Below are positions 26,910 through 36,540 of a stretch of 64,000 bases of DNA, piece after piece; position 1 is the first letter of the stretch; each line of letters begins with the position of its first letter. The position numbers and the translations under genes were made by a program. Source of the DNA: Sphingopyxis sp. (lineage in GTDB: Bacteria > Pseudomonadota > Alphaproteobacteria > Sphingomonadales > Sphingomonadaceae); contig NZ_JAEMQX010000007.1 of assembly GCF_016463645.1 (NCBI RefSeq), forward strand, positions 1 to 64,000, read 5' to 3'. Below the pieces are notes generated by a model. The model saw only the letters and a list, made by a program, of their open reading frames with translations. It searched no databases and was not told where the DNA came from.

Positions 26910-27748
26910 TGGTCGGTCCTTTCGGGGGATGGTGCGGCTGCGGGTTGAGCAAGGGTCGGATCGAGCGGCGAGCCCAGCGGAATGTCGGTGGGCGGCGCGA
27001 CCGGGAGTGATTGTGCGGGATCGGGCACGGCCGATGGTTGCGGCGAAGGCGGCCGGTCCTGAGGCGTTTCCAGTTCGCGGCTCCAGTCGATCGCGTCAAC
27101 ATAGAGACCGAGCGGGTTTTTTCGGAGCACATCGGCCAAGCGCGGCGGCTTGATCTTCACCGTGAGCATCGCCGTCCAGCGTGACGTGCTGGCGAGGCTT
27201 CCCCGCTCATATTGCTGCTCGGTCCATTTGACCTGGAAGCTCGTATCCGACGCGCGGACGACGCTCGTCACCTGCACCGAAACCGTCTTGCGCCCGACAT
27301 CGGCGAACGGATTGGAGGTGCGGGCATATTCGCCGAGGAACAGTGACGCACGTTCGGTCGCGAAATCATAGGCTGATAGCCAGTTTTCACGCATCAATAC
27401 CGGATCGAGCGAGCGCGCTCGAACGCCGGTGATGAACCGGCCGAGGAACCATGCGATCTGCGGATCGGTCGGCCGATAGTCCTTGGCGGCAGGCGCGACG
27501 GCCTGTGCTTGCCCGAGTGCATCGACCTCGACCACATAGGGCACGACGCGGCTTTGCATCGATTGCCAGACCAGCGCGCCCGACAGACCAGTGGTCAGGA
27601 ACAGGCCGCCGAAGGCCATCAGCCGCCAGTTCTTCGCCTGTGCGCGAGCCGAGCCGATACGCTCATCCCAAAGCTGGCCCGCTCGTTGGTAGGGTGTCTC
27701 GGGTTCGGGCGTTCGCCCATAGCGCTGCAATGCGCGTCGAAATTTCAT
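26906..27748 (-). CDS. trbF: TrbF, VirB8-like conjugal transfer protein
   Basis: A 280-residue bitopic inner-membrane protein. The membrane helix is at about residues 40-62 (LMAFGGLFLTTGLSGALVWQ) and the periplasmic VirB8 fold follows (VVPYVVEVDALGQAQAVAPA, AWFLGRFITGVRARSLDPVL, FQVKWTEQQYERGSLAST). The C-terminal 60 residues are Pro-rich and extend beyond the core family, which is common in TrbF of this operon type. It probably nucleates the inner-membrane complex. It lies 3 bp after trbL. Confidence 0.93.
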   Translation of the reverse strand: MKFRRALQRYGRTPEPETPYQRAGQLWDERIGSARAQAKNWRLMAFGGLFLTTGLSGALVWQSMQSRVVPYVVEVDALGQAQAVAPAAKDYRPTDPQIAWFLGRFITGVRARSLDPVLMRENWLSAYDFATERASLFLGEYARTSNPFADVGRKTVSVQVTSVVRASDTSFQVKWTEQQYERGSLASTSRWTAMLTVKIKPPRLADVLRKNPLGLYVDAIDWSRELETPQDRPPSPQPSAVPDPAQSLPVAPPTDIPLGSPLDPTLAQPAAAPSPERTDQ

Positions 27749-27751
27749 CGC

Positions 27752-29059
27752 TCAGTCCCTTTCCTTGATGTCTGGAGTGGCGCCAGCGCCGCCGCGGTCG
27801 CCGCCCTGGATTGCGTGGATCGCCATCTGGCGGCGGTGGCGAGCATTCTGGCTGGCATGAAGCTTCTGCGCCCAGGCGGGTGTTCCTTCAGCTGCGCCTA
27901 TCGGCGCGGCTGCGGGGGCGGCGCCGCCGGCACGGGTGCTTCCTGCTTCCCATGCGGCGCGCTGCCCACGATCGGCGGCAGCGCTAACGCCGAGACCGCC
28001 GCTCATCCGGTTGGCAGCCGCGCCGCGCATGGCGGTCGCAACGCCGCCGAGGCCCGCGCCGACGCTGGTCGAGCCCGAGGTTTCCTGCCCGAGCTTGTAG
28101 GCAGTGGATGCGGCAGACCCCATCGATGTACCGGCGCGGATCGCGCCGAGACCGGCCCCCGCGAGACCGCGTGCCGCGCCGACGGCGCCAGCGCCTGCCA
28201 TCGCAAGACCTCCGCCGGCAAGCACGGTAGTGGCGATCACCGATCCGGCGCCGAGCTGCGGCGCGCCGGCGACGAGGCCGGATGCGATTCCCGGGCCGAA
28301 GATGGAGAGGCCAAAGATCGCGAGGCTCGCGAGCATCAGCGACACGGCCTGTTCGATCGACACCTCGTCGCCGGTGATCGCACTGGTGAAGTCGGCGAAA
28401 TAGTTAGAGCCGATGCCGACGATGACCGCGAGCACCATGACCTTGATGCCCGAACTGACGACGTTCCCGAGCACCCGTTCGGCGAGGAACGACGTGCGGT
28501 TCCACAGCGCAAAGGGCACGAGCACGAAGCCGGCGAGCGAAGTAAGCTTGAATTCGAGGATTGTGATGAAAAGCTGGATCGCGAGGATGAAAAAGGCGGC
28601 GATGACGACGACCCAGGCGATCACCAGCACGGCGATCTCGATGAAATTGTCGAAGAAGGCGATCGGGCCAACCAACTCCTTCGCCTGCTCGAGGAGCGGC
28701 CATGCTGCCTCGAAGCCGGTCCCGGCCAGCTTGCCGGGTCGCAATAAATCGTCAGCCGTAATCGCGCTGCCCCCTGCGGTGAGGCCGAGGCCGGCGAAGC
28801 TGCGAAAGATGATATCGGACAGTGTCGAGAAGCTGTTGAGGATCAGGGCGAAGACGCCGACATAGAGGATCTTTTTGAGGAACTTGGCGATGACGTCGTC
28901 TTCGCCGCCGAGCGCCCAGAACAGCCCGGCGAGCGTGATGTCGATGCCGATCAGGATCGTGGTCAGGAAACCGACGTCACCGCCCAACAGGCCGAACCCG
29001 CTGTCGATGTAGGAGGCGAAGGCCTCCATGAACTGATCGATGACATTCAGGTCATCCAT
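27752..29059 (-). CDS. trbL: TrbL, VirB6-like polytopic conjugal transfer protein
   Basis: A 435-residue polytopic inner-membrane protein. I use the ATG at 29059 (MDDLNVIDQFMEAFASYIDS), which matches the usual N-terminus; an in-frame ATG 63 bp upstream would add a Pro-rich tail. About six hydrophobic helices are visible between residues 25 and 260 (FLTTILIGIDITLAGLFWAL, AVLVIAWVVVIAAFFILAIQ, SIEQAVSLMLASLAIFGLSI). The C-terminal 160 residues are Gly/Ala-rich and low in complexity. It forms the inner-membrane channel portion of the secretion system. A 136-bp gap separates it from trbJ. Confidence 0.92.
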   Translation of the reverse strand: MDDLNVIDQFMEAFASYIDSGFGLLGGDVGFLTTILIGIDITLAGLFWALGGEDDVIAKFLKKILYVGVFALILNSFSTLSDIIFRSFAGLGLTAGGSAITADDLLRPGKLAGTGFEAAWPLLEQAKELVGPIAFFDNFIEIAVLVIAWVVVIAAFFILAIQLFITILEFKLTSLAGFVLVPFALWNRTSFLAERVLGNVVSSGIKVMVLAVIVGIGSNYFADFTSAITGDEVSIEQAVSLMLASLAIFGLSIFGPGIASGLVAGAPQLGAGSVIATTVLAGGGLAMAGAGAVGAARGLAGAGLGAIRAGTSMGSAASTAYKLGQETSGSTSVGAGLGGVATAMRGAAANRMSGGLGVSAAADRGQRAAWEAGSTRAGGAAPAAAPIGAAEGTPAWAQKLHASQNARHRRQMAIHAIQGGDRGGAGATPDIKERD

Positions 29060-29195
29060 ATGGGCGGGTTCCTGCTTGAAGTTGAAAGGTGTCGCGGGGA
29101 CCGGCGGCCATGAGAGGGGCAAGCCCTACGGCCCCCGCGACGAGACAGGTTCGGACCCGGGGGGAGCTGGGGGCGCGGTCCTCGCCTGCCTCAGC

Positions 29196-29948
29196 TCATT
29201 GGCGTGGCGTGTAAGCCTTGCCGTCGCCGAGGAAGCGGCGCGTCGACTCGCGTGCCTCGCGCGCGATCTGGCCCCGCTGCGCCTGCTCGACCGATTCCGC
29301 CCGGAACTGCGCCGCCATCATTTGCTGAAGCTGGAGCTGCTGCTTGGCGGTGAGCGCGAGAAGCTGGTTCGTGGCCTGCTGCGCCTGAAGCGAGCCTTCC
29401 GCGCCCTGGCTGCGCGCGACGATGTCGGCGAGCGCCTGCGTGTCGCTCCGTACGTTGTCGACGATGCGGTTCTGGACCCCCATCGTCTGGCGAAACGCGG
29501 ACATCGCGGTATCGAGTTGATCGCGTGCGCGAGCCACACGCTGATCGCGGCGGAACACCTGATCGAACTCCTGCGGGTAGAGCTGGCGGAAGCGCTCGTC
29601 GAGCTGATCGATGCGGAAGTCGACGCCCTGCGCCTGGCCCATGAGCTGGTCGATCTGCTGGAGGCGCTGGCGAAGCTCCTGAAGTTGCGGGAAATCGATC
29701 CGGGACAGGTTCTTGCCCTGGTTGATCAGCATCTGCGCTTCGTTCTGGAGACTCTGGATCTGGTTGTTGATCTGGGCAAGCGTGCGCGCGGCGGTGAGCA
29801 GGTTTTGCGAATAGTTCGATGGATCGAACACACTGAGCTGGGCCGCGACGGGCGTCGAGGTCAACGCGATGCCGATACCGAGCGAGCCGACGGCGCCGAG
29901 CGCGAGAGCGGAGAGGCACGCATATTTGCGGATAGGGATACGGGGCAC
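29196..29948 (-). CDS. trbJ: TrbJ, VirB5-like conjugal transfer protein
   Basis: A 250-residue exported protein with a signal peptide ending near VAAQ and a largely helical mature part rich in Gln (NLLTAARTLAQINNQIQSLQ, QLQELRQRLQQIDQL-type heptads, KQQLQLQQMMAAQFRAESVE). This fits VirB5/TrbJ, a minor pilus-tip component that also influences entry exclusion in IncP plasmids. No separate trbK gene is visible next to it. It starts 6 bp after trbE. Confidence 0.92.
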   Translation of the reverse strand: MPRIPIRKYACLSALALGAVGSLGIGIALTSTPVAAQLSVFDPSNYSQNLLTAARTLAQINNQIQSLQNEAQMLINQGKNLSRIDFPQLQELRQRLQQIDQLMGQAQGVDFRIDQLDERFRQLYPQEFDQVFRRDQRVARARDQLDTAMSAFRQTMGVQNRIVDNVRSDTQALADIVARSQGAEGSLQAQQATNQLLALTAKQQLQLQQMMAAQFRAESVEQAQRGQIAREARESTRRFLGDGKAYTPRQ

Positions 29949-29954
29949 GGGAAA

Positions 29955-32423
29955 TTACTCCTTGTCTTCTGGGGGGCGGGCGGCAGGGTGACGCCCAAGC
30001 AGGTCGGCCGCCCAATCGAGGCCGGCTTGGGAGAGAAAGGTCGCGGCGAAGTCGGCCTGGCCCTTTTCGGCCAGCACCGCGTCTATGCGCTTCTGGCTGT
30101 CGGGATCGGACGCGCCGCACAACGCCAGCGCGATCGGGCCTAGCCCAAGCTCGAACAGCCGGTTGCCGCGCGCTGATTGCAGATAATATTGCCGCTTGGG
30201 CGTCGCGCGGCTGACCAGTTCGATCTGGCGCGCGTTGAGACCGAAGCGGACGTAGACCGTCTGGCCCTGCGGCTCGATCGCCCGATCATTGGGCAGCAAG
30301 ATGCGCTGCGGACAGCTTTCGATGATGGCCGGCGCGATCGTGCTGTCGGCGATATCGGCTAGGCTCTGTGTCGCGAACACGACGCTGACGTTCTTCTTGC
30401 GCAGCACCTTCAGCCACTCACGGATGCGCGCGGCGAACAGCGGGTGGTCGAGGAACACCCAGGCTTCATCCAGTACGAGAAGCGTCGGCCGCCCGGTGAA
30501 GCGCTCCTCGAGACGATGGAACAGGTAGGTCAGCACGGGCGCAACGACGCCCGCCTGCCCCATCAGCGCTTCAGTCTCGAAGCACTGCACGTCGGCGATC
30601 GCTAGATCGTCTTCGGCGGCGTCGAGCAGGCGGCCGAACGATCCTTCGAGCGTATAGGGCGCGAGCGCCGATCGCAGCGGTGCCGATTGCAGCAGCAGCG
30701 ACAGGCCGGTGAGCGTGCGTTCCTCGATCGGGGCGGTCGCGAGATTGGTGAGCGCCGACCAGACGGCCTCCTTGATCTCGGGTGTGACCAGTACTTTCTC
30801 ATGGGCGAGCAGCGCGCCGATCCATTCGGTCGCCCAGGCGCGTGCGTTGGAGCGATCGATGTGGCGCAGCGGCTGGAAGGCGATCGTTCGCCCGCCCACG
30901 TCATCGGCATGACCGCTCTCACCGCCAAGCCCGAGCGCGTGATGCGCGCCGCCCATCGCCAGCACGGCCGCGCGCGCCGAAAATCCCTTGTCGAAGACAT
31001 AGACCTGGGAGTCTGGATATCGCCGGAACTGAAGCGCGAGCATTGCGAGCAGCACCGACTTTCCGGCCCCGGTGGGTCCGACGATCAGCATATGACCGAC
31101 GTCGCCGACATGCGTGCTGAGACGGAACGGCGTCGAGCCGCTGGTTTCCGCATAAAGCAGCGGCGGACCGTCGAGGTGCGGATTACGCGCCGGTCCTGCC
31201 CATACCGAGGACAGCGGCATGAGATGCGCGAGATTCAGGGTGTGGACGATCGGTTGCCGGACGTTCGCATAGACATGGCCCGGCAGGCTCGACAGCCACG
31301 CCTCGACCACATTCATGCCCTCGCGGATGCAGGTGAAGCCGAGCCCGTTGACGATGCGCTCGACCGCGCGGACCTTTTCCTCGACGCGGGCGCGGTCGAT
31401 ATCGGCAACGGTGATCGTCGTCGTCAGATAGCCGAACGCGACATGATCGCCGCCGAGCGCCTGCAAGGCGAGGTCGGCATCGACCACCTTGTTGTCGGCA
31501 TCGCTGTCGAGAAGCTGGACCGGCTGGTTGTAGATGACTTCGCGCAGCAGCGCGGTGATCGACTTGCGCTTGTTGAACCACTGCCGCCGCAGGCGAGTGA
31601 GCGCTTTGGTTGCGTCGGTCTTGTCGAGCGCAATGAAGCGCGTCACCCAGCGATAGCCAAAATCCTCATGGTTGAGTCCGTCGAGGATGCCGGGACGGCT
31701 CGCGTTCGGAAATCCGAGGATGGTGAGCGTCCGCAGATGCTCGTCGCCGAGCATCGGTTCGAGCCCGCCGGTCAGCGGCGTGTCGGCGAGCAGCCCGTCC
31801 AGATAGATGGGCGTTTCGGGCACGGCGACGACATGGCGGCGCGCGGAGATCGCACCGTGGAGAAAGGTCAGCATTTCGCTGTCGCCGAGCGCGCGCACCT
31901 CGGGCATGAAGCCTCTGAACAGGTCAAGCGCACGATCCGTCTCGGCGATGAAGCCGGCAAGCGCTTGTCGCCAGTCGCGGCCCTTCGCGTCGTCGCTGCG
32001 CTCGATCAGCGCTCGGCCCGCCGTGTCCGCCTGATCGGGCGGAGGCAGGAGGGTGAGCGTCAGATAATAGCGGCTCTCGAAATGCGCGCCCGCGCTTTCG
32101 AACGCCGCGCGCCGTTCCTCATCGACCAGCCACGACGCCGCATCGGGAAAGCTGCTGTCGGGATAACCCAGCGCTTCGCGCCGCTCGGCCTCGAAATGGA
32201 GTGCCCAGCCCGAGCCGAAGCGCTTCAGGACATTGTTCGCCCGCGCGCAGGCGGCGACAAGCTCGGCTTCGGTGGCGGATTCTAGATCGGGGCCGCGGAA
32301 CCTGAGGACGCGCAAAAAGCTGCCGTCCTTGTTGAGCACCACGCCGGGCGCGACAAGCGCCGCCCATGGAAGATGATCGGCGAGCCGGTCGGCCTTCTGA
32401 CGGTATTCGCGCAGATTCAGCAT
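29955..32423 (-). CDS. trbE: TrbE, VirB4-like ATPase
   Basis: An 822-residue cytoplasmic ATPase of the type IV secretion system. It starts at MLNLREYRQKADRLADHLPW; further upstream the frame overlaps trbD. The N-terminal CagE/TrbE domain runs to about residue 400 and the C-terminal P-loop domain has Walker A GPTGAGKSVLLAML and Walker B PTLLVLDEAWVFLDHPLF. It energises pilus biogenesis and substrate transfer. It overlaps the trbD stop by 7 bp. Confidence 0.95.
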   Translation of the reverse strand: MLNLREYRQKADRLADHLPWAALVAPGVVLNKDGSFLRVLRFRGPDLESATEAELVAACARANNVLKRFGSGWALHFEAERREALGYPDSSFPDAASWLVDEERRAAFESAGAHFESRYYLTLTLLPPPDQADTAGRALIERSDDAKGRDWRQALAGFIAETDRALDLFRGFMPEVRALGDSEMLTFLHGAISARRHVVAVPETPIYLDGLLADTPLTGGLEPMLGDEHLRTLTILGFPNASRPGILDGLNHEDFGYRWVTRFIALDKTDATKALTRLRRQWFNKRKSITALLREVIYNQPVQLLDSDADNKVVDADLALQALGGDHVAFGYLTTTITVADIDRARVEEKVRAVERIVNGLGFTCIREGMNVVEAWLSSLPGHVYANVRQPIVHTLNLAHLMPLSSVWAGPARNPHLDGPPLLYAETSGSTPFRLSTHVGDVGHMLIVGPTGAGKSVLLAMLALQFRRYPDSQVYVFDKGFSARAAVLAMGGAHHALGLGGESGHADDVGGRTIAFQPLRHIDRSNARAWATEWIGALLAHEKVLVTPEIKEAVWSALTNLATAPIEERTLTGLSLLLQSAPLRSALAPYTLEGSFGRLLDAAEDDLAIADVQCFETEALMGQAGVVAPVLTYLFHRLEERFTGRPTLLVLDEAWVFLDHPLFAARIREWLKVLRKKNVSVVFATQSLADIADSTIAPAIIESCPQRILLPNDRAIEPQGQTVYVRFGLNARQIELVSRATPKRQYYLQSARGNRLFELGLGPIALALCGASDPDSQKRIDAVLAEKGQADFAATFLSQAGLDWAADLLGRHPAARPPEDKE

Positions 32424-32701
32424 GACAGATGCCCCTTCTGGCGAAGGTGGCGGACAAGGACCGGGGCGAAGTCGGGATCGCGCTTGGCGGCGAACACCGC
32501 GAGAGTGTGCCCGAACGCCCACATGGCCAGCCCGGCGATCCACTGCTGGAGACCGAGTCCGAGCGCGGCCGCGATCGTACCATTGACGATCGCGATCGCT
32601 CGCGGCGCCCCGCCAAGCAGGATCGGCTCGGCAAGCGCGCGGTGCATCGGCGCCTCGAACCCCTCGATATGGCTGGCGCCATAGGAATTTGGCGCGTTCA
32701 C
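32417..32701 (-). CDS. trbD: TrbD, VirB3-like conjugal transfer protein
   Basis: A 94-residue inner-membrane protein. It starts with GTG at 32701 overlapping the trbC stop (GTGA), giving an N-terminus with IEGFEAPMHRALAEPILLGG, which is the conserved TrbD/VirB3 beginning. Two hydrophobic segments follow (AIAIVNGTIAAALGLGLQQW and IAGLAMWAFGHTLAVFAAKR). The C-terminus DPDFAPVLVRHLRQK is also typical. It interacts with the VirB4 ATPase encoded next. Confidence 0.92.
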   Translation of the reverse strand: MNAPNSYGASHIEGFEAPMHRALAEPILLGGAPRAIAIVNGTIAAALGLGLQQWIAGLAMWAFGHTLAVFAAKRDPDFAPVLVRHLRQKGHLSC

Positions 32702-33051
32702 GAGATGAGCGCCCCGCCGCCGAAGCTGAAGAAGCTGAGGAAGAAGCTCGACGCCGCAAACGCGATCGACAGGCCGAAGATGATCTGGATGAGGCGCCGG
32801 AACCCGCCTGCCGTCTCGCCGAACGCGAGCGTCAAACCGGTGACGATGATGATGATCACCGCGACGATCTTGGCGACAGGACCCTGGACCGATTCGAGGA
32901 CCTGCTGAAGCGGTTCCTCCCACGGCATGCCCGAGCCGGCGGCCTGCGCGGTGGCGGCGAGCGCAAGCCCGAGGCCGATGGCGGCGCCGGTGAGGAAGAT
33001 GCTCCGACGATCGGGAATACGGGCAGGAATACGGGACAAGCGCATGGTCAT
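32698..33051 (-). CDS. trbC: TrbC, VirB2-like conjugative pilin
   Basis: A 117-residue prepilin with a long signal peptide (IFLTGAAIGLGLALAATAQA) and two membrane helices in the mature part (VAKIVAVIIIIVTGLTLAFG and LIQIIFGLSIAFAASSFFLS). Conjugative pilins of IncP type are cyclised after cleavage by the TraF peptidase, whose gene lies at 51916-52437. The start overlaps the trbB stop (ATGA) and the AAGGAG ribosome binding site lies within the end of trbB. Confidence 0.93.
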   Translation of the reverse strand: MTMRLSRIPARIPDRRSIFLTGAAIGLGLALAATAQAAGSGMPWEEPLQQVLESVQGPVAKIVAVIIIIVTGLTLAFGETAGGFRRLIQIIFGLSIAFAASSFFLSFFSFGGGALIS

Positions 33052-34070
33052 TCTCCTTGGGGTTCGAGGGCGTGGTCGGGAGTAAGGTCGAGGACGGCGT
33101 AGCCGCCGTCGGGATCGAGGCCGGCGACGCGCGCGATCGTGTCGACGCGGCGCGCGAGGCCGCGCCCGGCGATGAACACGATCATGTCGATGGCGTCGGC
33201 GATCAGCCGGCGCGGAACGGTGACGACGCTTTCCTGCACGAGCTGCTCGAGCCGGTAGAGCGCCGACACTGCCGAATTGGCGTGGACGGTTGCGATGCCG
33301 CCCGGATGCCCGGTGTTCCAGGCTTTGAGCATGTCGAGCGCTTCGCGCCCGCGCACCTCGCCAACGACGATGCGATCGGGGCGGAGCCGCAATGTCGAGC
33401 GGACAAGATCAGCCATCGTGACGCCGCCGGCTCCGGCAGTGCCAATCGTACGCGTGCGCAGCCCCACCACGTCGGGCGCGGCGCATTGCAACTCACGCGT
33501 GTCTTCAATGATGATGACGCGTTCGTCGAGGTGCGCCATCTCGGCGAGCAGCGCGTTGGCAAGCGTCGTCTTGCCCGAACTGGTGCCACCCGCGACCAGG
33601 ATGTTCTTGCGCTCGACCACGGCCATCGACAGCAGTCGCGCCGTGTCGGCGGGCATGATGCCGTCCCGCACATAGTCGAGCAAAGTGTAGATGCGCGCCG
33701 CGGGCTTGCGGATCGAGAAGCACGGCGCGAGGCTGACCGGCGGCAGGATACCCTCGAACCGCTCGCCCGCGCCTTCGCCGTGCGGTGGCAGCTCGGCTGA
33801 CACGATCGGCGCATTGCCATGAACCTCTGTCCGTGCGTGGCTGGCAACCAGGCGGATGATCCGCTCGACCTGCGCGGGCTCATATTTGGTGCCGGTATCG
33901 ATCCGGCCTTCGCCGAGTCGATCAAGGCGCAACACGCCGTCCGGGTTCACCATGATCTCGATGACCACCGGATCGGCCAGCGCTGCGGCGATGGTCGGCC
34001 CCATCGCGGTGCGCAGCATCGCGCGCCGACGCCCTGCGGAATTATCGGAGCCGAAAAGCGTGTCGCTCAT
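33048..34070 (-). CDS. trbB: TrbB, VirB11-like ATPase
   Basis: A 340-residue hexameric traffic ATPase. Walker A GGTSSGKTT is at residues 161-169, the Asp box is RVIIIEDTRELQCAAPD, the Walker B region is RLRPDRIVVGEVRGREALDM and the His box is GHPGGIATVHANS. It switches the type IV system between pilus assembly and DNA transfer. It is related to but clearly distinct from cpaF in the Tad locus. The start overlaps the upstream ribbon-helix-helix gene by 4 bp. Confidence 0.95.
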   Translation of the reverse strand: MSDTLFGSDNSAGRRRAMLRTAMGPTIAAALADPVVIEIMVNPDGVLRLDRLGEGRIDTGTKYEPAQVERIIRLVASHARTEVHGNAPIVSAELPPHGEGAGERFEGILPPVSLAPCFSIRKPAARIYTLLDYVRDGIMPADTARLLSMAVVERKNILVAGGTSSGKTTLANALLAEMAHLDERVIIIEDTRELQCAAPDVVGLRTRTIGTAGAGGVTMADLVRSTLRLRPDRIVVGEVRGREALDMLKAWNTGHPGGIATVHANSAVSALYRLEQLVQESVVTVPRRLIADAIDMIVFIAGRGLARRVDTIARVAGLDPDGGYAVLDLTPDHALEPQGE

Positions 34071-34492
34071 CGCCCACCTCCATTGTCTTTCGCGGAGGCA
34101 GCAAGCGTGCGCTGGCCGCTGGCGAGCGCTTCGCCGACGCGGGCAATGAACGCCTCGAAGCGGTCTCGGCCGATCGCACGCGCCGCTTCGTCGGCTTCGG
34201 CCAAAGGGGCCTGCACCATCAGTTCATAGCGGATGAACAGCGCCAGGCTCTCGAGCAGCACATGCCCGTCACGCTCGACACGCCCCAGCGCGAGCGACAT
34301 GCGATCGAGCCGCTGGCTGAACTTGTTCTCCAGCTCGCTCGCCGCCTGCCGGTTGAGCCAGGCGGTGAGCGCGTCGGTGAGGATCGCCGATTTGGACGCG
34401 CCGGGCTGGCTCGCCAGCGCCTCGAAGCGGTGGCTCAGATCTTCGGGCAGGAAGAGCTGGTAGCGGACGCGGTTGGGTTTGATCGCGGCCAT
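34067..34492 (-). CDS. Ribbon-helix-helix (CopG-like) protein of the trb operon
   Basis: A 141-residue protein with an N-terminal RHH motif (RVRYQLFLPEDLSHRFEALA, then PGASKSAILTDALTAWLNRQ) and a helical C-terminal domain. It lies between traG and trbB with a 4-bp overlap to trbB and a 2-bp gap to traG. A CopG-like gene in this place is a constant feature of sphingomonad and rhizobial trb operons, where it probably regulates the operon or assists the coupling protein. Confidence 0.85.
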   Translation of the reverse strand: MAAIKPNRVRYQLFLPEDLSHRFEALASQPGASKSAILTDALTAWLNRQAASELENKFSQRLDRMSLALGRVERDGHVLLESLALFIRYELMVQAPLAEADEAARAIGRDRFEAFIARVGEALASGQRTLAASAKDNGGGR

Positions 34493-34494
34493 TG

Positions 34495-36540
34495 TCAGAA
34501 GTCCGGCAGCATGTCGGCGCTGCGACCCTGATTGATCGCGTGAGCGCGGATCAGCGTGCCGGTGGCGCCGGCGCGGTCCATCGCGTGCTTGTCGGCGATC
34601 GTGTCGGTGTCGTCGCTGTCCAGGCCGAGCAGGTCGAGCTGCTTTGGCGGCTCGGGTTTTTTGGCGGGTTCTTCGCCGAGGCCGGGGTGGCGCTGCTGTT
34701 GCAAGCCGCCGTCCTCATCCGCCTTCGCATCGTCATCGGGCTTGCCGAGCCGGGTATCGGGCGCGCGGACCAGTCCGCTCCAGTCGTTGGGGCGTGCCTG
34801 CGGCCGGTCGGGATAGTCTCCGGGCGCGGGCTGCGGCGGCGGTGCGATCCGCTCGCGGAAATTGCGGTCCTCGTAATAGCGCAGCTTCCTCGCGCGGATC
34901 GGGGCCATGCCGGAGACAAGGACAAGCTCATCCTTGGGCGGGAGCTGCATCACCTCGCCGGTGGTCAGGAGTGGCCGGGCGGTCTCCTGCCGGCTGACCA
35001 TGACGTGCGCCAGCCAGGGCGCGAGCCGGTGGCCGGCATAGTTGCGCATCGCGCGCTGTTCGGTGGCGATGCCGAGCGCGTCCGAAATCCGCCGCGCCGT
35101 GCGCTCGTCGTTGGTCGCAAACGCGACGCGGACATGGCAGTTGTCGAGGATCGAGTTGTGCTCGCCATAAGCCTTCTCGATCTGGTTCAAGGACTGCGCG
35201 ATCAGGAAGGCGCGCACTCCATAGCCCGCGAGAAAGGCAAGACTGGTCTCGAAGAAGTCGAGCCGCCCCAATGCCGGGAACTCGTCGAGCATCATCAGGA
35301 GCTTGTGCTTGCCCGCCCTGGCGGGATCGGCATCGAGCTTTTCGGTGAGGCGGCGGCCGATCTGGTTGAGCACCAACCGCACCAGCGGCTTGGTGCGGCT
35401 GATGTCCGATGGCGGGATGACAAGGTAGAGCGAGACCGGATGGCCGGCCTCGACGAGATCGGCGATCCGCCAGTCGCAGCGCGATGTCACCGCGGCGACG
35501 GTCGGGTCGCGATAGAGCCCGAGAAACGACATTGCGGTGGAGAGGACGCCGCTGCGCTCGTTCTCGCTCTTGTTGAGCACCTCGCGCGCCGCCGAGGCGA
35601 CGACGGGATGGATCTGCGGCGCATCCTTCGTGCCGAGGTGATTGGTGGTCATCATCCGCCGGAGCGTGGCGGTGAACGGCCGCTGCGGGTCCGACAGGAA
35701 TGTGGCTACCCGTGCGAGCGTCTTTTCTTCCTCCGCATAAAGGACGTGGAGGATCGCGCCGACCAGGAGCGAATGGGAGGTTTTCTCCCAGTGGTTGCGC
35801 CGTTCGAGCGCGCCTTCGGGATCGACCAGGATGTCGGCGATGTTCTGGACGTCGCGGACCTCATGCTCGCCGCGCCGGACCTCCAGCAGCGGGTTGTATT
35901 TGGCGGAAGCGGGATCGGTCGGATTGAACAGCAGGACGTGGGAGAAGCGCGCGCGCCAGCCGGCGGTGAGCTGCCAGTTCTCGCCCTTGATGTCGTGAAC
36001 CACGGCGCTGCCGGTCCAGCCAAGCAGTGTCGGTATGACCAGCCCGACGCCCTTGCCCGAACGGGTTGGCGCGAACGCCATGATATGTTCGGGGCCGTCA
36101 TGCCGGAGATAGCGGCCGCGCGAGCGGCCCAGGAATACGCCGGCATCACCGTAAAGGCCGGCCCGCTCGATCTCGTTCGGCCTGGCCCAGCGCGCCGAAC
36201 CATAGGTGGTGACGTGACGCGACTGCCGCGCGCGCCAGAGCGAGCCTGCGATCGCCGCGCCGCAGCCGATGAAACCGCTCGCGCCGGCGAGCGCGCCGGC
36301 CTTGTCGAAAACATGCGGCGCATAGGCATCGTAGTGATACCACCAGGGGAAGAGCGCCCAGGGACGATAGACCGGCGTGCTTCCAGCCATGAACCAGGCC
36401 GGACCAAGTTCGGGCTGGTAGGCGAGCATCGCCGCCGCCCATTGGGTCGCCGCCCAGAGGCCCGCGATCACGATTGCGAACACGACAAGGATCTGGCCGA
36501 TGAGCAATTTGGTCGGGGTCACGTTGAAGCTCCCGCCCAT
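34495..36540 (-). CDS. traG: TraG/VirD4-type coupling ATPase
   Basis: A 681-residue type IV coupling protein that brings the relaxase-DNA complex to the secretion channel. N-terminal membrane helices are seen at about residues 10-35 and 75-95. The Walker A motif is APTRSGKGVGLVIPTLLGW, preceded by the characteristic GSARWARPNEIERAGL; Walker B is LLMMLDEFPALGRLDFFETS. The C-terminal 130 residues are hydrophilic and variable. It is the first gene of the minus-strand transfer operon that runs to 24380. Confidence 0.94.
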   Translation of the reverse strand: MGGSFNVTPTKLLIGQILVVFAIVIAGLWAATQWAAAMLAYQPELGPAWFMAGSTPVYRPWALFPWWYHYDAYAPHVFDKAGALAGASGFIGCGAAIAGSLWRARQSRHVTTYGSARWARPNEIERAGLYGDAGVFLGRSRGRYLRHDGPEHIMAFAPTRSGKGVGLVIPTLLGWTGSAVVHDIKGENWQLTAGWRARFSHVLLFNPTDPASAKYNPLLEVRRGEHEVRDVQNIADILVDPEGALERRNHWEKTSHSLLVGAILHVLYAEEEKTLARVATFLSDPQRPFTATLRRMMTTNHLGTKDAPQIHPVVASAAREVLNKSENERSGVLSTAMSFLGLYRDPTVAAVTSRCDWRIADLVEAGHPVSLYLVIPPSDISRTKPLVRLVLNQIGRRLTEKLDADPARAGKHKLLMMLDEFPALGRLDFFETSLAFLAGYGVRAFLIAQSLNQIEKAYGEHNSILDNCHVRVAFATNDERTARRISDALGIATEQRAMRNYAGHRLAPWLAHVMVSRQETARPLLTTGEVMQLPPKDELVLVSGMAPIRARKLRYYEDRNFRERIAPPPQPAPGDYPDRPQARPNDWSGLVRAPDTRLGKPDDDAKADEDGGLQQQRHPGLGEEPAKKPEPPKQLDLLGLDSDDTDTIADKHAMDRAGATGTLIRAHAINQGRSADMLPDF

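Noticed and set aside
29040..30143. Long plus-strand open frame of 367 codons opposite trbJ/trbE
   Set aside because: It is antisense to genes with clear family motifs, has no domain I recognise and its Arg/Leu-rich composition is typical of the complementary strand of GC-rich coding DNA.
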